Below, piece by piece: positions 7,815 through 16,657 of a DNA stretch of 48,230 nt. Position 1 is the first letter of the stretch, and each line of letters starts with the position of its first letter. The notes under the pieces were generated by a model. It was not told where the DNA came from, made no database searches, and saw nothing but the letters and a program-made list of their open reading frames with translations. The stretch lies in contig JAQWJV010000050.1 of the NCBI GenBank assembly GCA_029248185.1, forward strand, positions 1 through 48,230, in the 5' to 3' direction. A program made the translations under genes and the position numbers. Source of the DNA: Flavobacteriaceae bacterium. GTDB taxonomy: Bacteria > Bacteroidota > Bacteroidia > Flavobacteriales > Flavobacteriaceae.

Positions 7815-8237
7815 CTACATTCTGCTTCGGGATCTGAAAGAGATTGGCCATGGTATTGGTCCCTTTTAGGAGGGACTTTTGAACGCCATGCCCCTTTCCA
7901 AACCTTTAGTGTAAATGTAATTGACTCCTCCCATCCCTCTACAAAAAACTTAAAACAACGCTTTGAAGTTACAGATGAATGTTATTTTTTAAAAAAAATA
8001 AATCCAGATATTCATGTCCTTTTAGCTGCTGATCTAACTACAGTAAATGATCCCAAATTAGAGTCTTTTCCTTCAGATAATTTTTATAATAGTTTTCCAA
8101 TTGCTTGGTATCACAATTTTGAAGGAGGTCGACAATGGTATAGTTCATTGGGACACAGCAAGGAAAGCTATGCTCTTGAATTTTTTCAAAATCATTTGGA
8201 AGGAGGACTCAAATACCTACTTCAATTAAATGATTAA
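7812..8237 (+). pseudogene. ThuA-domain protein, C-terminal two thirds only
   Basis: A 141-codon open frame on the plus strand without a single Met, ending TAA at 8235-8237. It matches the ThuA (PF06283) fold: LHSASGSERDWPWYWSLLGG at the start, the HPST and DECYF motifs in the middle, and PIAWYHNFEGGRQWYSSLGH near the end, all family hallmarks. The 5' part with the nucleophile-like turn is missing and no start codon remains. ThuA proteins act with ThuB-type Gfo/Idh enzymes in 3-keto-disaccharide metabolism, so this remnant ties the island to that chemistry. It ends one base from the stop of the NIPSNAP gene. Confidence 0.8.
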
Positions 8238-8238
8238 A

Positions 8239-8982
8239 TTATAATTGAGAATATGCTAAGGGCTTTAAAAAAGTACGCTTAATGTCAGAAACAGTATTGG
8301 CATATTCAGGAAGTTTAGAAATACGTTTCCATTCAGGGTGTTCAATAAATTTATTCCAATTAGCATTGCGTTCTTCCATGTCTTTGAAGGATAGCATATA
8401 GGTCAATGCAGGCATCAATGGTCCAGACACTTGACTTCCAAAGAAGACAGCATGCAAACCTGTTTCCTCAAAAATGGTAAGTTCTCCATCATTAAACATA
8501 TCCGTCTTTCTGTCTACTGCATTTTCACTGTAGCCTTCGTAGGTTCTCAATTCAAACAATTGGGAGCCTTCAGCAGGTTTTACCATTTGAGGTAATCCAT
8601 CAAACGCAAAATAGAACGAACTACTATATCGTGTATAAACTTTTTTTGAAATAGGAATTGCATCATATACTTTCTTGTCACTTTGATAGGTTTTATCGCT
8701 GTTCATTTCATTTAAAACCTTTTCATAATGTGAAACTCCTTTGTAAGGAATTAAAAGTACTACTTGCTTAGGCGTTGGATCTCCTAAAGCTTCAAAAACA
8801 CCTATGTTTTCAACTCCGTTTCGATTTAATACTGGCAACAATGTTGATGACAAATAGTCATGTAACTCAGCTTCCGACCCGTTAAAGGGGATGGTATAGG
8901 TTCTTAATTCGTAATATTCTTTTTGACCAAAAACAAATGTTGAAAATAGTAGTAACAGTGGAATAAAATAATTTCTAAACAT
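8239..8982 (-). CDS. exported NIPSNAP-family protein
   Basis: 247 residues with a Sec signal peptide (MFRNYFIPLLLLFSTFVFGQ). Two NIPSNAP-like (dimeric alpha-beta barrel) repeats are visible: one from about 22, opening with YYELRTYTIPF, and one from about 140, opening with LFELRTYEGYSENA, each followed by the predicted four-strand pattern. NIPSNAP proteins have no settled enzymatic role. Exported versions recur next to Gfo/Idh and DUF1080 genes in Bacteroidota and Planctomycetota sugar clusters, from general knowledge of such clusters. It lies 132 bases downstream of uxuA on the same strand and may have its own promoter. Confidence 0.8.
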   Translation of the reverse strand: MFRNYFIPLLLLFSTFVFGQKEYYELRTYTIPFNGSEAELHDYLSSTLLPVLNRNGVENIGVFEALGDPTPKQVVLLIPYKGVSHYEKVLNEMNSDKTYQSDKKVYDAIPISKKVYTRYSSSFYFAFDGLPQMVKPAEGSQLFELRTYEGYSENAVDRKTDMFNDGELTIFEETGLHAVFFGSQVSGPLMPALTYMLSFKDMEERNANWNKFIEHPEWKRISKLPEYANTVSDIKRTFLKPLAYSQL

Positions 8983-9114
8983 AGATGATATAATTAATTT
9001 AATAGAAAGGTAAATATAAGATTAATAATAAAAGTACTTTGTCTTTTTTCGTATTGCCTTTTTTTATTTTTCCAACAAAAAGATTTTAAGTTCACGCTTA
9101 ATCCTCCCAACGAC

Positions 9115-10293
9115 TTAAAGGTCACTTCTGCTAATTCCCAATGCTAATCCTCTCAATTCAGCTAATCCTCTGAGCCTTCCAATTGCAGAATAACCCGGGT
9201 TGGTTGTTTTATTTAAATCATCCAACATTTGATGCCCATGATCAGGGCGCATGGGTATTTCCCAATCAATACGGCCTATGGCCTTACGTCTTTTTTCTTC
9301 TTGTAAAGCCGCTTTTACCATTGCATACATATCGACATCTCCTTCAAGGTGATTTGCCTCAAAAAAATTGCCTTTTTCATCTCTTTGTGTACTTCGAAAA
9401 TGAAGAAAGTGTATTCGTTCTGCATGATTAATAAACATTTCCAAAAGATCATTATCGGCTCTTACACCAAAAGAACCCGTACAAAATGTTAATCCATTGT
9501 TCAGGGAGGGGACGGCACTAAAGAGGGCTTCAATATCCGATGCAGTGCTTACAACTCTTGGTATTCCAAAAAGGGAGTGAGGGGGATCATCTGGATGAAT
9601 ACACAGCTTGACATTACAAGCTTCAGCAGTTGGTATTATAGCAGCTAAAAACTGTATCAAATGACTCCGTAAAGTATCCTGATCCAAATGGGAATAAGCC
9701 TCAATTCGTTGATTGAATTCTTCCATTGTATAGCCTTCCTCTGCTCCAGGTAAACCTGCGATTATACTCTTTGTTAAGGATTTGACTTCAATCTCTTCAA
9801 GCGATTCATAATACCGTTTTGCAGCTTCAATTTGTAGTGAGGAATAATCTTCTGTAGCGCGATTTCTTTTTACTACATATAAATCAAAAGCTCGTAGCGC
9901 GTCAATTTCAAAGGAAAGTGCAGTAGATCCATCCACTAAGGTTTTATATAAATGCGTTCGAGTCCAATCTAATACGGGCATAAAGTTGTAACAAACTGTA
10001 TAAATTCCACAGCTTGCTAGATTCTTGAGTGTTGATTTATAATTTTCAATGTACCGCTCGTAATCTCCAATCCGCTGTTTGATGTCCTCATGAATCGGCA
10101 CCGACTCTACTACTGCCCATTTTAAACCTGCATTTTGAATAAGTGTTTGGTGGATTTTAATGGCGTCAATACTCCAAACTGCTCCATTGGGAACATCGTG
10201 AAGAGCAGACACAATTGTTGTAGCACCTGCTTGACGTATTGCAGATAAAGGCACTGCATCTTGGGGACCATACCATCTAAAAGATTCTTTCAT
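9115..10293 (-). CDS. uxuA: D-mannonate dehydratase
   Basis: Converts D-mannonate to 2-keto-3-deoxy-D-gluconate, the committed step of the glucuronate branch, in the cytosol. At 392 residues it matches E. coli UxuA (394). The N-terminus FRWYGPQD and the metal-binding HPDDPP motif at 233-238 with the following PRVVST, then LTFCTGSFG and HFRS near the C-terminus, are diagnostic. It follows the SDR fructuronate reductase gene by 9 bases, so the substrate-forming and substrate-using enzymes are translated side by side. The start was taken at the ATG 10291-10293, since the family begins at this point. Confidence 0.95.
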   Translation of the reverse strand: MKESFRWYGPQDAVPLSAIRQAGATTIVSALHDVPNGAVWSIDAIKIHQTLIQNAGLKWAVVESVPIHEDIKQRIGDYERYIENYKSTLKNLASCGIYTVCYNFMPVLDWTRTHLYKTLVDGSTALSFEIDALRAFDLYVVKRNRATEDYSSLQIEAAKRYYESLEEIEVKSLTKSIIAGLPGAEEGYTMEEFNQRIEAYSHLDQDTLRSHLIQFLAAIIPTAEACNVKLCIHPDDPPHSLFGIPRVVSTASDIEALFSAVPSLNNGLTFCTGSFGVRADNDLLEMFINHAERIHFLHFRSTQRDEKGNFFEANHLEGDVDMYAMVKAALQEEKRRKAIGRIDWEIPMRPDHGHQMLDDLNKTTNPGYSAIGRLRGLAELRGLALGISRSDL

Positions 10294-10302
10294 ATCAATA
10301 CA

Positions 10303-11106
10303 TTAAACTCCTGAAAAAGCACTAAACCCTCCATCAATCGGCAGAACAATTCCGGTTACAAAACTTGCGCTATCGCTACATAAAAAGTGAATCGCTCCAT
10401 TGAGTTCTTCTGCTTTTCCAAAGCGTTTCATTGGAGTATTTTGGATGATTTTTTCACCACGCTCTGTATAGCTACCGTCTTCATTTAAAAGTAATTTTTG
10501 ATTCTGTTTACCAATAAAAAATCCAGGAGAAATAGCATTGACTCGAATTCCATCTCCAAATTTGAGTGCCATCTCAACAGCCATCCATCGTGTGAAATTT
10601 TCCATTGCTGCCTTCGCTGCAGAATACCCTACCACCCGAGTGAGGGCACGATCAACAGCCATAGAAGAATAATTAACAATTGCACCTTTTCCCTTCATAC
10701 TCATGGATTTTCCAAAAACTAGGGAAGGCAAAACAGTCCCTTTAAGATTCAAATTGATCACTTCATCAAAATCAGGGACAGACATATCAAAAATGGATTG
10801 ATCCTCCATGATCACGGCGCCTGGAAGATTTCCTCCTACCGCATTGATCAATACATCAATTTGACCAAACTGATCTATAATTTTGTTGTTTGTCTGTTTT
10901 AAGTCCTTTTCATCCATTACATCTACGACAAAGGCTGCAGCAACTGTTAAAGGAGTTAGTTTCTCCAAAAGCGCATCTAAAATTGATTGGTTTCTACCTA
11001 ATACAATGACTTTTGCCTTTGCATGGGCTAGACTTAAAGCTAAACTCCCCCCAAGTGTGCCTGTAGCTCCTGTGAGTACAATTACTTTATTTTGAAGTGA
11101 AAACAT
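10303..11106 (-). CDS. uxuB: D-fructuronate reductase, SDR type
   Basis: A 267-residue classical short-chain dehydrogenase: NAD(P)-binding TGATGTLGG at 12-20, the NAVGG motif near 88-92, Ser at about 147, and the catalytic YSAAK at 161-165. Position alone (9 bases on each side between a Gfo/Idh gene and uxuA) supports reduction of D-fructuronate to D-mannonate. The same SDR-type enzyme is used by Bacillus (UxuB/YjmF) and many Bacteroidota in place of the long-chain E. coli UxuB. The C-terminal GIVLPIDGGFSAFSGV is typical of this subgroup. The gluconate 5-dehydrogenase branch of the SDR family looks similar, so the specificity is inferred from context. Confidence 0.82.
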   Translation of the reverse strand: MFSLQNKVIVLTGATGTLGGSLALSLAHAKAKVIVLGRNQSILDALLEKLTPLTVAAAFVVDVMDEKDLKQTNNKIIDQFGQIDVLINAVGGNLPGAVIMEDQSIFDMSVPDFDEVINLNLKGTVLPSLVFGKSMSMKGKGAIVNYSSMAVDRALTRVVGYSAAKAAMENFTRWMAVEMALKFGDGIRVNAISPGFFIGKQNQKLLLNEDGSYTERGEKIIQNTPMKRFGKAEELNGAIHFLCSDSASFVTGIVLPIDGGFSAFSGV

Positions 11107-11115
11107 ATTATAGTT

Positions 11116-12309
11116 CTAAAAATTATAGGACGAATCCCAATAGATTGTTTTATTTTGATCCATAGCACGAATCCCCATATCTACAGCAAATGCCGTTTTT
11201 GATCCAGAAATGACATCAGACAAAGGCGCTTTAGAGTTCACAATAGAATCTCGAAAATCTTCAAGGGCTTGCTGAGTAGGGTCAATATGAGCGAAATCTA
11301 ATGGAATACCTTTTCCTGCTTCCCAATTCGTTGTAGCTCCTGAAACACCATCTACATCACCATACTCTTTCTTGAAGGAACCTTCAGGATAAAACCAGGC
11401 TTTAGCATAATCCAAAACCATTGTTCCTTTATCTCCCATGACATGAATTTTATAGTCGTCTTTTGCATTTCCTGTCAAACAGGTATAACTTGCTTTTACC
11501 CCATTGGGATAGGCATAAATGACATGGGTATTATCATAGGTTTCTCTTCCGTCTTTCCAGTAGTCTATTCCGCCAAAACCAGTAACTTTTTCTGGATGAG
11601 AATCAAACAGCCAATTGGCAAAATCAATTTGATGAGAACTAAGCTCTGCTAACAAACCGAAGGAGTATTCTCGATACATTCTCCAATTAATTTGTCTTTC
11701 GAATTTTTGATCAGGAACGGGTCTTCTCCAATTTCCATTACGATTCCACTGAGCTCTGATACCATTTACTTTTCCAATTTTACCCCCTTGAATTAACTCA
11801 ACTGCATGTGAATATAATCTAGAACTGTGGTATTGATGGCCCGTTTGAAATATTTTTTTAGGGTTAGTCAAAACTTTGTTGACCAATTGGACGGTATCCT
11901 TAGCCCCTTTTACCATCGTTTTTTCACAATAAACATGCACATTGGCATCCACAGCCTCAGTAGTAATTTGGGCATGCATACTCAAAGGTGTGCTAATAAT
12001 CACTGCATCCAATTCTTTGTTTTCGAGAAGATCCAAATGACGAATATAGGTCTTCGCTTTAGGGGCGATTTGAGAAGCTTCCTTTAATCGGAAAGGTAGC
12101 GTGTCGCACAAAGCTACCATCGATACTCCCTCTATTTTAGAAAGAATACGCATCAAACCCATCCCCCGACTTCCCGTTCCAATAATTCCTATCCGAACTG
12201 TATTTAAACGTTTTAAATCAAGAATTGAAAATCCACTTTTTGGGTAAGCCAGAGAGGCAGAGAGTAGGGTTGCAGCTGTGCCTATAAATTGCCTCCTGTC
12301 ATTTTTCAT
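11116..12309 (-). CDS. Gfo/Idh/MocA oxidoreductase with Tat-like signal
   Basis: 397 residues. The N-terminus MKNDRRQFIGTAATLLSA is a twin-arginine-like signal, so it is probably exported folded with its nicotinamide cofactor. The Rossmann motif GIIGTGSRG lies at 41-49. The usual EKP motif is CEKT (128-131), a variant seen in part of the family. The GFO/IDH C-terminal domain follows, with a likely catalytic His in the SSHQIDFANW segment. It probably oxidises or reduces a sugar or glycoside hydroxyl, and C3 oxidation would match the ThuB and AFR-like relatives. It is the first gene of the minus-strand block, divergent from the DUF1080 gene at 12454, with a candidate promoter at 12332-12363. 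Confidence 0.82.
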   Translation of the reverse strand: MKNDRRQFIGTAATLLSASLAYPKSGFSILDLKRLNTVRIGIIGTGSRGMGLMRILSKIEGVSMVALCDTLPFRLKEASQIAPKAKTYIRHLDLLENKELDAVIISTPLSMHAQITTEAVDANVHVYCEKTMVKGAKDTVQLVNKVLTNPKKIFQTGHQYHSSRLYSHAVELIQGGKIGKVNGIRAQWNRNGNWRRPVPDQKFERQINWRMYREYSFGLLAELSSHQIDFANWLFDSHPEKVTGFGGIDYWKDGRETYDNTHVIYAYPNGVKASYTCLTGNAKDDYKIHVMGDKGTMVLDYAKAWFYPEGSFKKEYGDVDGVSGATTNWEAGKGIPLDFAHIDPTQQALEDFRDSIVNSKAPLSDVISGSKTAFAVDMGIRAMDQNKTIYWDSSYNF

Positions 12310-12331
12310 TTGTTTTAAAAATTTTGATTTA

Positions 12332-12363
12332 TAAAAGTATTAGAAATCTAGAATTCATTACAA
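12332..12363 (-). promoter_or_regulatory. candidate promoter of the minus-strand uronate block
   Basis: On the minus strand, TTG (12361-12363) is separated by 21 bases from TACTTTTA (12332-12339), near the Bacteroidota -33 TTTG / -7 TAnnTTTG arrangement. It lies 22 bases before the Gfo/Idh start. The -7 has one mismatch. Confidence 0.35.
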
Positions 12364-12453
12364 CTTTAAAAAAGTTTATATTCGTTAATAATGAGCTTTC
12401 AATATAACAAAATGAATTTAGAAGTAAATACTCAACCTATCCTATTTTACTCA

Positions 12454-13845
12454 ATGGAACTATTTTTAAGAAAATTGTGTCCATTGATACTGTTTATTTG
12501 TTTAATAACATCTAACCCCATAGTAGCTCAAAATGCACAATGGGAAATGTTATTTGAAGAAGATACCCTTGATGCTTTTGAGCAACTAAATGGTGATGCT
12601 GCCTTTAATATAAACAAGGGAGTGTTGGTCGGTGTTTCCAAACTTAATACCCCAAATAGTTTTTTGGCCACCAAAAAAAGATATTCCGATTTTATACTCG
12701 AATTTGAAGTCATGATTGACAACGGATTAAATTCTGGTGTGCAATTTAGAAGCAATAGATATCCTGAATTCAAAAATGGTAGAGTCCATGGGTATCAATG
12801 TGAAATTGAAACCAGTTCCAGAAAATGGGCTGGAGGAATTTATGATGAAGCGCGTCGTGGATGGTTGTATCCTATGACCAGAAATCCAAAGGGTCAAGAT
12901 GCATTCAAAACAGGAGAATGGAATCATTATCGTATTGAAGCGATTGGAAGTTCTATTAAAACGTATATTAATGGTATTCAATGTGCAAATTTAGTAGATG
13001 ATTTAACATCAGAGGGTTTTATAGCTTTTCAAGTACATAGCATCAATAACAAAGAAGAGGATGGAAAAAAAGTACGCTGGAGAAATATAAAGATAATGAC
13101 CCAGAACTTGGAAAAATTTAAAACCCCAACCGCAACTCATGCAGATGAAATTAGTTATTTAAACAATACACTCACTCCCAACGAAGTTCGAAAAGGTTAT
13201 CGATTATTATGGGATGGAAAAACTACGCAAGGTTGGAAAAGTGCAAATAAATCCAGTTTCCCAAAAAAAGGCTGGCTGATTCAGGAAGGAAGTCTCATCG
13301 TGGAAGCCTCAATGGGATTGGAATCTGAAAACGGAGGAGATATTGTTACCCAAGAAACTTTTTCCGATTTTGAATTGAGTGTTGATTTTAAGCTTACCAA
13401 AGGAGCTAATAGTGGTATCAAATACTTTGTCAACACAATATTAAACAAAGGAAAAGGATCTGCTATTGGATTGGAATTTCAGGTTTTAGATGATCGTAAT
13501 CATCCCGATGCAAAGCAAGGGAAAAATGGTAATCGAACCGTAGGTTCTTTATACGATTTAATCCGTGCAGAAAATCAAACTACTGGAGGAAGAGGGAAAA
13601 ATTTCAAAGGAATTAACACTTGGAATAACGCTCGAATTGTAGTCAAAGACAGTCATGTTGAACACTGGCTGAACCATGTACTAGTCGTTTCATACGATCG
13701 ACACAGCCAAGCTTTTCAAGCATTAGTTGAAAAAAGTAAATATGAAAAATGGGAAGGTTTTGGAACTTGGGCACAAGGTCATATTCTTCTCCAAGACCAC
13801 GGTGATCAGGTGGCCTTTAAAAACATCAAAATCAAAGAATTTTAA
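12454..13845 (+). CDS. exported protein with two DUF1080 domains
   Basis: From the chosen start the protein has 463 residues. The ATG at 12454 gives a clean signal peptide (MELFLRKLCPLILFICLITS, cut after VAQ); the longer frame from 12391 would put 21 polar residues before it. Two PF06439-like domains follow. The first (about 30-220) has a short EDTLDAFEQLNG opening and the SGVQFRSNRY core. The second (about 245-460) opens with LLWDGKTTQGWKS and has SGIKYFVN, LEFQVLDD and the closing GHILLQDHGDQVAFKNIKI. It would cleave 3-keto-glycosides outside the inner membrane if the family chemistry holds. It heads the plus-strand block, 12 bases before a Tat-signal Gfo/Idh gene, an arrangement that supports a working pair. 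Confidence 0.82.
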   Translation: MELFLRKLCPLILFICLITSNPIVAQNAQWEMLFEEDTLDAFEQLNGDAAFNINKGVLVGVSKLNTPNSFLATKKRYSDFILEFEVMIDNGLNSGVQFRSNRYPEFKNGRVHGYQCEIETSSRKWAGGIYDEARRGWLYPMTRNPKGQDAFKTGEWNHYRIEAIGSSIKTYINGIQCANLVDDLTSEGFIAFQVHSINNKEEDGKKVRWRNIKIMTQNLEKFKTPTATHADEISYLNNTLTPNEVRKGYRLLWDGKTTQGWKSANKSSFPKKGWLIQEGSLIVEASMGLESENGGDIVTQETFSDFELSVDFKLTKGANSGIKYFVNTILNKGKGSAIGLEFQVLDDRNHPDAKQGKNGNRTVGSLYDLIRAENQTTGGRGKNFKGINTWNNARIVVKDSHVEHWLNHVLVVSYDRHSQAFQALVEKSKYEKWEGFGTWAQGHILLQDHGDQVAFKNIKIKEF

Positions 13846-13857
13846 ACAACAAACATC

Positions 13858-15219
13858 ATGGATAGTACTAGAAGAAATTTTATTAAAAAAACAAGCTTAG
13901 CAACAGGAGCACTAGGCCTAGGAATCACCTCTTCAATGAGTGCCAAAAGCTATCGTAAAATACTCGGTGCAAATGATCGTGTCAGAGTAGGAATTATTGG
14001 TTTCTCAAATCGCTGTAAACATTCCCTTATTCCGGCATTTACGAATCATCAAGAAAAAATGAATTTTGAATTGGTGGGGGTTTCTGATATTTGGAATCGG
14101 AGAAGAGAAGAAGGTGCGGATTATCTCAAACAAAAAACGGGAAATAAAGCTATAAAATACAGAAACAACGAAGAACTATATGAAAAGAATGATGTTGATG
14201 CTGTGATCATTTCTACAGCCGATTTTCAACATGCGCTGCATACTGTTCAAGCAGCCAATGCAAAAAAAGACGCCTATGTTGAAAAGCCTTTTGCTGAAAC
14301 CATGGAAGATGCGCGTGTGGGACGAAAGGCTGTTGAAGAATCTGGAATTGTTTTTCAAATTGGTTCTCAAAGAAGAAGTGGACGGAACTATCATGCCGCC
14401 AATAAATTCATTAAAGAAGGAAAATTTGGAGACCTCGTAATGGTTGAAATGAGTTGGAATGTAAATCAACCTGGACGCTGGAGACTCCCCCAATTGACAA
14501 AAGAAATTCGAGAATCAGATACCGACTGGAAACGATACTTAATGAATCGTCCTTATGAAGCTTGGGACCCCCGAAAATATCTTGAATATCGTCTTTTCTG
14601 GCCCTATTCCTCAGGAATTCCCGGACAGTGGATGTCTCATCAAATTGACACCGTTCATTGGTTTTCAGGCTTGAATCACCCAAGAAGTGTAGCTGCTAAT
14701 GGAGGTATCTATTTATGGAAAGACGGTAGAAAAAACTATGACACCATGACTTCTGTTTTTGATTACGGACCCGCTGATGATTTAGATAGCGGCTTTCAAG
14801 TGGTTTACTCATCACGCTTTACCAATTCAGCCTGGGGTACAAAAGAAATCTATTACTCCAATGGAGGTGAATTAAACCTTCAAACCAATAAGGTAACACC
14901 CAATGGGGGATTAAAAAATCGTCAAGCCAAAGCAATGGGCATGGAAGCTAATTTATTACCAGAATCTAATTTGTCTGATATTTCTACAAAGATTGTCACC
15001 TCTGCAAATACAGGGGTGGATAACATGACCTCTATGCACATGCTCAACTGGATGGAGTGTGTTCGAAGTAGAAAACAAACCAATGGTCCAATTGAAGCTG
15101 GATATAACCATTCTATTGCCAACATTATGACTACAGCTGCATTAAGAACTGGTTTAAAAGCCACATTTGATGAAACAACTCAAAATGTAATTGTGGGAGG
15201 TAAGGTTTTTCAGTATTAA
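13858..15219 (+). CDS. Tat-exported Gfo/Idh/MocA oxidoreductase
   Basis: 453 residues. A twin-arginine signal (TRRNFIKKTSLATGALGLG, 4-22) leads into the Rossmann motif VGIIG at 44-48 and the canonical EKP at 142-144. The substrate domain carries GSQRRSGRNYHAA and WMSHQIDTVHWF, whose Lys and His residues are typical of exported family members in Planctomycetota and Bacteroidota. Such proteins usually hold NAD(P) tightly and exchange hydride between two sugars. It is probably the partner of the DUF1080 protein just upstream (12-base gap), oxidising a glycoside at C3 before elimination or hydrolysis. That role is inferred. Confidence 0.85.
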   Translation: MDSTRRNFIKKTSLATGALGLGITSSMSAKSYRKILGANDRVRVGIIGFSNRCKHSLIPAFTNHQEKMNFELVGVSDIWNRRREEGADYLKQKTGNKAIKYRNNEELYEKNDVDAVIISTADFQHALHTVQAANAKKDAYVEKPFAETMEDARVGRKAVEESGIVFQIGSQRRSGRNYHAANKFIKEGKFGDLVMVEMSWNVNQPGRWRLPQLTKEIRESDTDWKRYLMNRPYEAWDPRKYLEYRLFWPYSSGIPGQWMSHQIDTVHWFSGLNHPRSVAANGGIYLWKDGRKNYDTMTSVFDYGPADDLDSGFQVVYSSRFTNSAWGTKEIYYSNGGELNLQTNKVTPNGGLKNRQAKAMGMEANLLPESNLSDISTKIVTSANTGVDNMTSMHMLNWMECVRSRKQTNGPIEAGYNHSIANIMTTAALRTGLKATFDETTQNVIVGGKVFQY

Positions 15220-15247
15220 ACTTCATAATATTCTAGCTATACATTAA

Positions 15248-16645
15248 ATGAAAAATTTAATTCACAACAATTTCTTACTCGAAAATAAATACGCTGAATT
15301 ACTGTATCATGAATATGCCAAAACCTTACCCATAATAGATTACCACAATCATTTATCACCCAAAGCAATTGCTGAAGACCAACGTTTTGAAAACATTACT
15401 GAAGTTTGGATTGCAGGAGACCATTATAAATGGAGGGCGATGCGTACTTTGGGAGTTAATGAAAAATACATCACGGGAGATTCCTCTGATGAAGAAAAGT
15501 TTAATCATTGGGCAAAAACCTTACCTTTTACCTTAAGAAATCCACTTCATCACTGGTCTCAACTTGAATTAGCACGCTATTTTAATGAATTTGAATTATT
15601 AACTCCTGATAATGCGCAAAGAATTTATCAAGACACCAAGGCGCAAATACAAACTGCAAATTTCTCAGCAAGAAACTTGTTGACTCAAATGAATGTGAAA
15701 GTGCTTTGTACCACTGAAGATCCAATTGACACGCTTGAACATCATCAACAGTTAATTAAATCTAATTTTACTGTTAAAGTAAGTACGGCCTTTCGTCCAG
15801 ATAAATCCATTCTTATAAGAAATCCAGACTATAATGATTATATAGATTTATTGTCTATAGCTGCTTGTATTGAAATTTCTGACTACGATGATTTATTACA
15901 AGCCTTAGAAAAACGCATCTCTTTTTTTCATGATAACAGATGTCGCCTTTCCGATCATGGATTAACTCATGTACCCTATAAAATTACTGATCGTGCAACT
16001 GTAAAAAAGATTTTTGCTAAACGAAGAGCTGGAAAAAAAGTATCCCCCCTTGAGGAAGAACAATTCCAAACCGCCATTTTATTGTTTCTAGGAGAGCAAT
16101 ACCACAAAAAAGGTTGGGTGCAACAATTTCATTTAGGAGCCATGCGCAATAACAATACGCGTATGTTACTACAATTAGGCCCAGATACCGGATGGGATTC
16201 CATTGGAAACTATCCAATAGCACATGATCTTTCTCGTTTTTTAGATCAATTAGACACCCACAATCAGTTAAGCAAAACTATTTTGTATAACTTAAACCCG
16301 AGTGACAATGAAATGATGGCGACCATGATTGGAAACTTCAACGATGGATCATTAAAAGGAAAAATCCAATGGGGTTCGGGATGGTGGTTTTTAGATCAAT
16401 TAGACGGTATGACGAATCAAATCAACACTTTATCCAATATGGGGCTCATAAGTTGTTTTATTGGAATGTTAACCGATTCAAGAAGTTTTTTATCATTCCC
16501 GCGGCATGAATATTTCAGACGTTTATTATGCAATATTTTTGGGAATGAAATTGAAAAAGGAATACTTCCCAATGATCCTAAATGGATCGGGAAAATTATT
16601 TCTGATATTAGTTTTTATAACGCAAAAGAATATTTTAATTATTGA
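15248..16645 (+). CDS. uxaC: glucuronate/galacturonate isomerase
   Basis: Interconverts D-glucuronate with D-fructuronate and D-galacturonate with D-tagaturonate, the first intracellular step for both hexuronates. Length 465 (E. coli UxaC 470). Amidohydrolase-type metal motif IIDYHNHLSPKAIAED near 29-44, and the C-terminal GWDSIGNYPIAHDLSRFLD and GSGWWFLDQLDGM segments that define the UxaC family. It lies 28 bases after the Gfo/Idh gene and 12 bases before kdgK, clearly in one transcript. The enzyme serves both arms of the divergent island. Confidence 0.96.
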   Translation: MKNLIHNNFLLENKYAELLYHEYAKTLPIIDYHNHLSPKAIAEDQRFENITEVWIAGDHYKWRAMRTLGVNEKYITGDSSDEEKFNHWAKTLPFTLRNPLHHWSQLELARYFNEFELLTPDNAQRIYQDTKAQIQTANFSARNLLTQMNVKVLCTTEDPIDTLEHHQQLIKSNFTVKVSTAFRPDKSILIRNPDYNDYIDLLSIAACIEISDYDDLLQALEKRISFFHDNRCRLSDHGLTHVPYKITDRATVKKIFAKRRAGKKVSPLEEEQFQTAILLFLGEQYHKKGWVQQFHLGAMRNNNTRMLLQLGPDTGWDSIGNYPIAHDLSRFLDQLDTHNQLSKTILYNLNPSDNEMMATMIGNFNDGSLKGKIQWGSGWWFLDQLDGMTNQINTLSNMGLISCFIGMLTDSRSFLSFPRHEYFRRLLCNIFGNEIEKGILPNDPKWIGKIISDISFYNAKEYFNY

Positions 16646-16657
16646 TTAAGACTAAAC

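Noticed and set aside
7600-8240. Two working genes in the gap between the PfkB kinase and NIPSNAP genes
   Set aside because: Both frames lack start codons and most of the conserved parts of their families; they are remnants.
12391-12453. Upstream in-frame ATG codons for the DUF1080 protein
   Set aside because: They would put 21 polar residues before the signal peptide; the ATG at 12454 gives a normal signal.
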